From contig JAUSKS010000010.1 in NCBI GenBank assembly GCA_030646595.1, forward strand, positions 1-9,711: a DNA stretch of 9,711 nt. The letters are read 5' to 3'. The translations under genes were made by a program, and so were the position numbers. Under the pieces are notes generated by a model, which worked only from the letters and a program-made list of their open reading frames with translations, made no database searches and was not told the DNA's origin. Within the stretch, counting starts at the first letter, position 1; each line of letters starts with the position of its first letter. Positions 6,735-9,711 of this stretch are shown here, piece by piece. The DNA comes from Gallionellaceae bacterium (GTDB taxonomy: Bacteria; Pseudomonadota; Gammaproteobacteria; Burkholderiales; Gallionellaceae).

Positions 6735-7787
6735 ATGGATATAGCCAACCGTTTCAGCCTCCGCGCCGCACTGTGCGCAAGTGCATTGCTGCTAGGTTTC
6801 AGCCTTAACGCGCGCGCCGATGAAATACAGGACATCAACAAATTATTCAAGCAAAAGGACTATACGCAGGCGCTGGAACGAGTAGATGCTTATCTCGTCA
6901 GCAAGCCTAAAGATGCCCAAGCCCGTTTCCTGAAAGGGCTGATCCTGACCGAACAAGGCCAGACTACGGAGGCGATCAGTCTGTTTTCGGCGTTGACCGA
7001 GGAATATCCGGAATTGCCAGAGCCTTATAACAATCTGGCTGTGCTGTATGCCAGCCAGGGACAATATGACAAAGCACGGATAGCCCTGGAAATGGCCATC
7101 CGCACCCATCCCAGCTATGCCACAGCACATGAAAACCTGGGTGACATTTATGCCAAAATGGCCAGCCAGGCCTATGACCGCGCCTTGCAATTGGATAAGG
7201 GCAATACTGCAACCAAAACCAAACTGGCTTTGATTAAAGACCTGTTCACGGGCACTGCCAAAGCAGGTAAGGCAGGCACTGCGGTGGCGGCAGGTGCGGC
7301 GGCGACTAAATCAAAAAGCACTACTGCTGCTGCGCCTATTCCTGTTGCTGTATCGGTTCCTGTTGCCAGTGCAACTTCCGAGGTTGCCTCTGCTGTCCCG
7401 GTTACGACTGTGGCCGCCGCTCCTGTAGAACAACCTGCGTCTACTGCCAATGCGGAAGCACTGAAAACAGTACAGGATTGGGCGGCAGCATGGTCGACCA
7501 AAGATGTGGCGAAATATCTGGCCTTTTACGCTGCTGACTTCAAAACACCAGGTGGAGAAAGCCGCAAAGACTGGGAGGCTGCCCGTAGCGAACGCATCAG
7601 CAAACCCAAATCCATCCGCGTAAGTATCAGCAAGGCCAAAGTAAAAATTACGGATGATAGCCATGCCACAGTTACCTTCCGGCAATCTTATCGTTCCAAT
7701 CAGCTAAGTACTTCTTCCACCAAATCATTGGCACTGGTAAAAACCGACGGCAAATGGCTAATACAGGAAGAACGTTCCGGGAAATAA
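6735..7787 (+). CDS. Secreted TPR protein with C-terminal NTF2-like domain
   Basis: The product has 350 residues. Residues 1-28 are a signal peptide ending ARA before Asp29, so it is predicted to be periplasmic. Residues 29-170 hold tetratricopeptide-type helical pairs, for example DYTQALERVDAYLVSKP, DAQARFLKGLILTEQGQ and EPYNNLAVLYASQGQYDKAR, which usually serve as a protein-binding scaffold. Residues 171-240 are a low-complexity Ala/Val/Thr/Pro linker. Residues 242-350 (TVQDWAAAWSTKDVAKYLAF to WLIQEERSGK) look like the NTF2/SnoaL-like domain found at the C-terminus of Csd6-type L,D-transpeptidases. The ATG at 6735 is preferred over an in-frame TTG at 6651 because it places the signal peptide at the N-terminus and has GGGA about 7 nt before it. 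The stop TAA is followed directly by the ATG of the L,D-transpeptidase gene, whose product carries the same kind of C-terminal domain, so a joint role at peptidoglycan is likely. The exact function is unknown. Confidence 0.88.
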   Translation: MDIANRFSLRAALCASALLLGFSLNARADEIQDINKLFKQKDYTQALERVDAYLVSKPKDAQARFLKGLILTEQGQTTEAISLFSALTEEYPELPEPYNNLAVLYASQGQYDKARIALEMAIRTHPSYATAHENLGDIYAKMASQAYDRALQLDKGNTATKTKLALIKDLFTGTAKAGKAGTAVAAGAAATKSKSTTAAAPIPVAVSVPVASATSEVASAVPVTTVAAAPVEQPASTANAEALKTVQDWAAAWSTKDVAKYLAFYAADFKTPGGESRKDWEAARSERISKPKSIRVSISKAKVKITDDSHATVTFRQSYRSNQLSTSSTKSLALVKTDGKWLIQEERSGK

Positions 7788-8981
7788 ATGAGCACATGCC
7801 TGCGCCTGCCTGTTATTGTTTTCCAGTTACTCGTGCTGGCCTTGATGCACCATACAGCAACTGCCGCTGAGCGTGGTGGTGCATCTCCCAACACACGAGA
7901 AGCCCAGCTGGTGCAAAGCCTGCTGTCTATAAACAGCAATGAGCTGGATGTGGCGCTCAAGGAAGTGGATACCTTGCTCAAAGCCACACCCAACTTCAAG
8001 CTGGCGCAACTGGTCAGGGGAGATTTGCTGATGGCCCGTGCTCAACCCCTGAGTGACATCGGCAACATGCCAGGCGCATCACGCGAGCAGATGGAAGATT
8101 TACGCGACGAGGCACGGGTGCGGCTCAAACGCATACAGGATCGGCCCATTACACTGGCCCCCAAATACCTGTGGCAGCTGGATGCAAACCAGCGCTACGC
8201 CATCGTGGTTGATACCAGCAAATCCACACTCTATCTGTACCAGAACGTCAATGGCGAAGCGCGCTATGTCAATGACTTCTACGTCAGCATCGGCAAGCTG
8301 GGTGCCGCGAAAATTGCCGAAGGCGACCAGAAAACACCTCTCGGCGTTTATTTTGTCAGTGCCAGCCTGCCCAAAAAAAGCTTGACTGATTTTTACGGCA
8401 GCGGGGCATACCCCTTGAATTACCCCAATGAGTGGGATCGCAAACAAGGGCGCGATGGTCATGGCATCTGGCTGCATGGCACACCGTCAGACACCTATAG
8501 CCGCCCGCCGCGCTCCAGCAATGGCTGCATCGTATTATCCAACGAAGACTTGAATAAGCTCAGCAAGGTGCTGCAAATCGGCGTCACCCCGGTCATCATC
8601 ACCAATGGCATGGATAGTATCAACGCGCAGGATCAAACCGAGCGCGCCGCATTATTGCAATCCATAGAAGCCTGGCGCGCAGACTGGGCCAGTATAAATA
8701 CCAACGCCTATCTCAAGCATTACGCCCGTGACTTCTCCAGCAGCAGCGCAAATTTTTCCTCCTGGTCGCAACAGAAGAAACAAGTGAACGCAGGCAAGTC
8801 CTGGATCAAGGTCCATCTTTCCAAGCTCAGCATATTCACTTATCCTGAGCAACCCAACATGGCAGTGGTCAATTTCGAGCAGGATTATTCCAGCAACAAT
8901 CTTTCCAACCGCATGAAAAAACGCCAGTACTGGATGAAGCGCGACAATCGCTGGCAAATTATTTACGAAGGAGCAGCATGA
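7788..8981 (+). CDS. Secreted L,D-transpeptidase/carboxypeptidase, Csd6/Pgp2-like
   Basis: The product has 397 residues. Residues 1-26 are a signal peptide (hydrophobic [12 protein letters not shown], cleavage after ATA). Residues 30-135 form a helical N-terminal region, 137-274 the YkuD catalytic domain, and 287-397 an NTF2-like domain ([20 protein letters not shown] to WQIIYEGAA). The active-site region has His230 in WLHGTP and the nucleophile Cys247 in [12 protein letters not shown]; the more usual motif is SHGC followed by I/V and R. The three-part layout matches Helicobacter Csd6 and Campylobacter Pgp2, which trim stem peptides and set helical cell shape; other YkuD enzymes cross-link peptidoglycan. 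So the reaction acts on stem peptides in the periplasm, but whether it is a carboxypeptidase or a transpeptidase cannot be read from the sequence. It begins at the base after the TPR stop and overlaps the cyclophilin start by ATGA, so all three genes are probably translated together. Confidence 0.92.
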   Translation: MSTCLRLPVIVFQLLVLALMHHTATAAERGGASPNTREAQLVQSLLSINSNELDVALKEVDTLLKATPNFKLAQLVRGDLLMARAQPLSDIGNMPGASREQMEDLRDEARVRLKRIQDRPITLAPKYLWQLDANQRYAIVVDTSKSTLYLYQNVNGEARYVNDFYVSIGKLGAAKIAEGDQKTPLGVYFVSASLPKKSLTDFYGSGAYPLNYPNEWDRKQGRDGHGIWLHGTPSDTYSRPPRSSNGCIVLSNEDLNKLSKVLQIGVTPVIITNGMDSINAQDQTERAALLQSIEAWRADWASINTNAYLKHYARDFSSSSANFSSWSQQKKQVNAGKSWIKVHLSKLSIFTYPEQPNMAVVNFEQDYSSNNLSNRMKKRQYWMKRDNRWQIIYEGAA

Positions 8982-9580
8982 AAATTATCCAAATACTTTC
9001 CCTGGCATCACTTGGCTGGCTCATGTGCCTTAATGCACAAGCCGCAACCCCTACCCCCACTACTACTCAAAAAGGAAAACCCAGCATGGTCACGCTTCAC
9101 ACCAATCACGGCGACATTACCCTGGAACTGAATGCTGAAAAAGCACCCAACACGGTCAAGAATTTTCTCGATTACGTGAACAGCGGTTTTTATAATGGCA
9201 CGATTTTTCATCGTGTGATTGATGGCTTCATGATTCAAGGCGGCGGCTTCGAGCCCGGCATGAAACAAAAAGCGGTCAAGGCAGCCATCCAGAACGAAGC
9301 CGCGAATGGTCTTAAAAACGACAATTACACTGTTGCTATGGCGCGCACGGGTGACCCGCACTCTGCCACTGCACAATTCTTCATTAATGTGAAAGATAAC
9401 AATTTCCTCAACTACACTGCACCCAATCCTCAAGGTTACGGCTATTGTGTATTTGGCAAGGTAGTCGCCGGCACGGAAGTGGTAGACGCCTTACGCAAGG
9501 TTAAAACTGGCAACCGCAACGGATTCCAGGATGTGCCGCTGGAAGACGTCATCATTACCAAAGCAGAAGTAGTGAAATAA
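8978..9580 (+). CDS. Cyclophilin-type peptidyl-prolyl cis-trans isomerase with signal peptide
   Basis: The enzyme catalyses cis-trans isomerisation of Xaa-Pro bonds during protein folding. The 200 residues comprise a signal peptide 1-22 ([22 protein letters not shown]), a Pro/Thr-rich spacer to 36, and a cyclophilin domain 37-200. Conserved parts are [19 protein letters not shown] (78-96), [18 protein letters not shown] (120-137) and [13 protein letters not shown]. The core sequence is closest to what I recall of cytoplasmic PpiB, but the leader predicts export as in PpiA, so no gene symbol is given. The start has a strong ribosome binding site (AGGAG, 6 nt before the ATG) and overlaps the L,D-transpeptidase stop. 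A second ATG at 9086 (Met37), exactly where PpiB proteins normally begin, also has a good ribosome binding site, so a cytoplasmic form of 164 residues is possible. In related genomes lpxH often follows; that position lies outside the window. Confidence 0.95.
   Translation: MKIIQILSLASLGWLMCLNAQAATPTPTTTQKGKPSMVTLHTNHGDITLELNAEKAPNTVKNFLDYVNSGFYNGTIFHRVIDGFMIQGGGFEPGMKQKAVKAAIQNEAANGLKNDNYTVAMARTGDPHSATAQFFINVKDNNFLNYTAPNPQGYGYCVFGKVVAGTEVVDALRKVKTGNRNGFQDVPLEDVIITKAEVVK
9072..9088 (+). promoter_or_regulatory. Internal ribosome binding site and second start in the cyclophilin gene
   Basis: AAGGA (9072-9076) lies 9 nt before an in-frame ATG at 9086-9088, near-optimal spacing. The ATG is codon 37, the first residue of the cyclophilin fold ([15 protein letters not shown]). 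Initiation here would give a leaderless, cytoplasmic isomerase. The site also lies in the Pro/Thr linker, where AAGGA could occur by chance. Confidence 0.45.
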
Positions 9581-9581
9581 A

Positions 9582-9598
9582 CAGTTGTCAGTTGTCAG
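9582..9598. repeat. Short tandem CAGTTGT repeat after the cyclophilin gene
   Basis: CAGTTGTCAGTTGTCAG is two full copies and the start of a third of a 7-bp unit, beginning one base after the stop codon. Runs of CAGTTGTCAGTTG type are known to me as dispersed intergenic repeats in several bacteria. No function is evident and no terminator hairpin is formed here. Confidence 0.5.
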
Positions 9599-9677
9599 AA
9601 ATCAGTAAGCGATTTAACCTAGAAACCGTAGTTGCATGGTCATAATTATGCTCTGAGGCAAGCTAGCAACGGGTGTT

Positions 9678-9711
9678 CCCTCTCCCCAACCCCTCTCCCA
9701 GAGGGAGAGGG
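9678..9711. repeat. CCCTCTCCC palindromic repeat, cut by the window edge
   Basis: The sequence has CCCTCTCCC at 9678-9686 and again at 9691-9699. The second pairs perfectly with GGGAGAGGG (9703-9711) around a 3-nt AGA loop. The order CCCTCTCCCC-AACCCCTC followed by a hairpin is the same as at the left end of the element inside cysS (3609-3644), so they belong to one family. The element may continue beyond the window. The hairpin could act on RNA from the operon, but no T tract is visible. Confidence 0.8.

Overview
The window looks like chromosome of a betaproteobacterium, probably from the Nitrosomonadales/Gallionellaceae side. The grounds are moderate GC, the style of the GlnRS and CysRS sequences, a TPR / L,D-transpeptidase / cyclophilin cluster next to cysS (an order I recall from related genomes), and several low-complexity intergenic repeat families common in environmental Proteobacteria. 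This placement comes from sequence style and memory, not from a search.

Left part (1-1683): the 3' end of an exported, cysteine-containing protein overlaps by ATGA a pseudopilin-like gene with a textbook type IV prepilin leader. A small DUF6496-type gene on the minus strand converges on it, and the two genes share their stop codons in one TTAA.

Middle part (about 1700-6543, minus strand): transcription runs glnS, cysS, then a DUF4143-type AAA ATPase. Three unusual things meet here. First, just downstream of the ATPase stop is a decayed second copy of the cysS 3' end, so the ATPase with its upstream repeats is bracketed by two cysS 3' ends. Second, the 103 bp between cysS and the ATPase hold three copies of a 15-bp motif spaced exactly 22 bp apart. 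Third, cysS carries an in-frame insertion of a structured repetitive element of about 139 bp, adding about 47 residues between the catalytic core and the C-terminal helical region. A sister element of the same family begins at the right edge of the window. A different inverted repeat (CCACAGAGAC family) fills the glnS-cysS gap.

Right part (6544-9580, plus strand): divergent from glnS is a tight three-gene operon for the cell envelope. It encodes a secreted TPR protein with a C-terminal NTF2-like domain, a secreted Csd6/Pgp2-like L,D-transpeptidase or carboxypeptidase with the same kind of C-terminal domain, and a cyclophilin with a signal peptide. The spacings are 0 bp and a 4-bp overlap. All three products are predicted to be periplasmic, which suggests joint work on peptidoglycan trimming and envelope protein folding. 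The cyclophilin also has a well-placed internal start that could yield a cytoplasmic form.

No tRNA, rRNA, CRISPR array, transposase or integrase was seen. No stretch longer than 300 bases lacks a gene.
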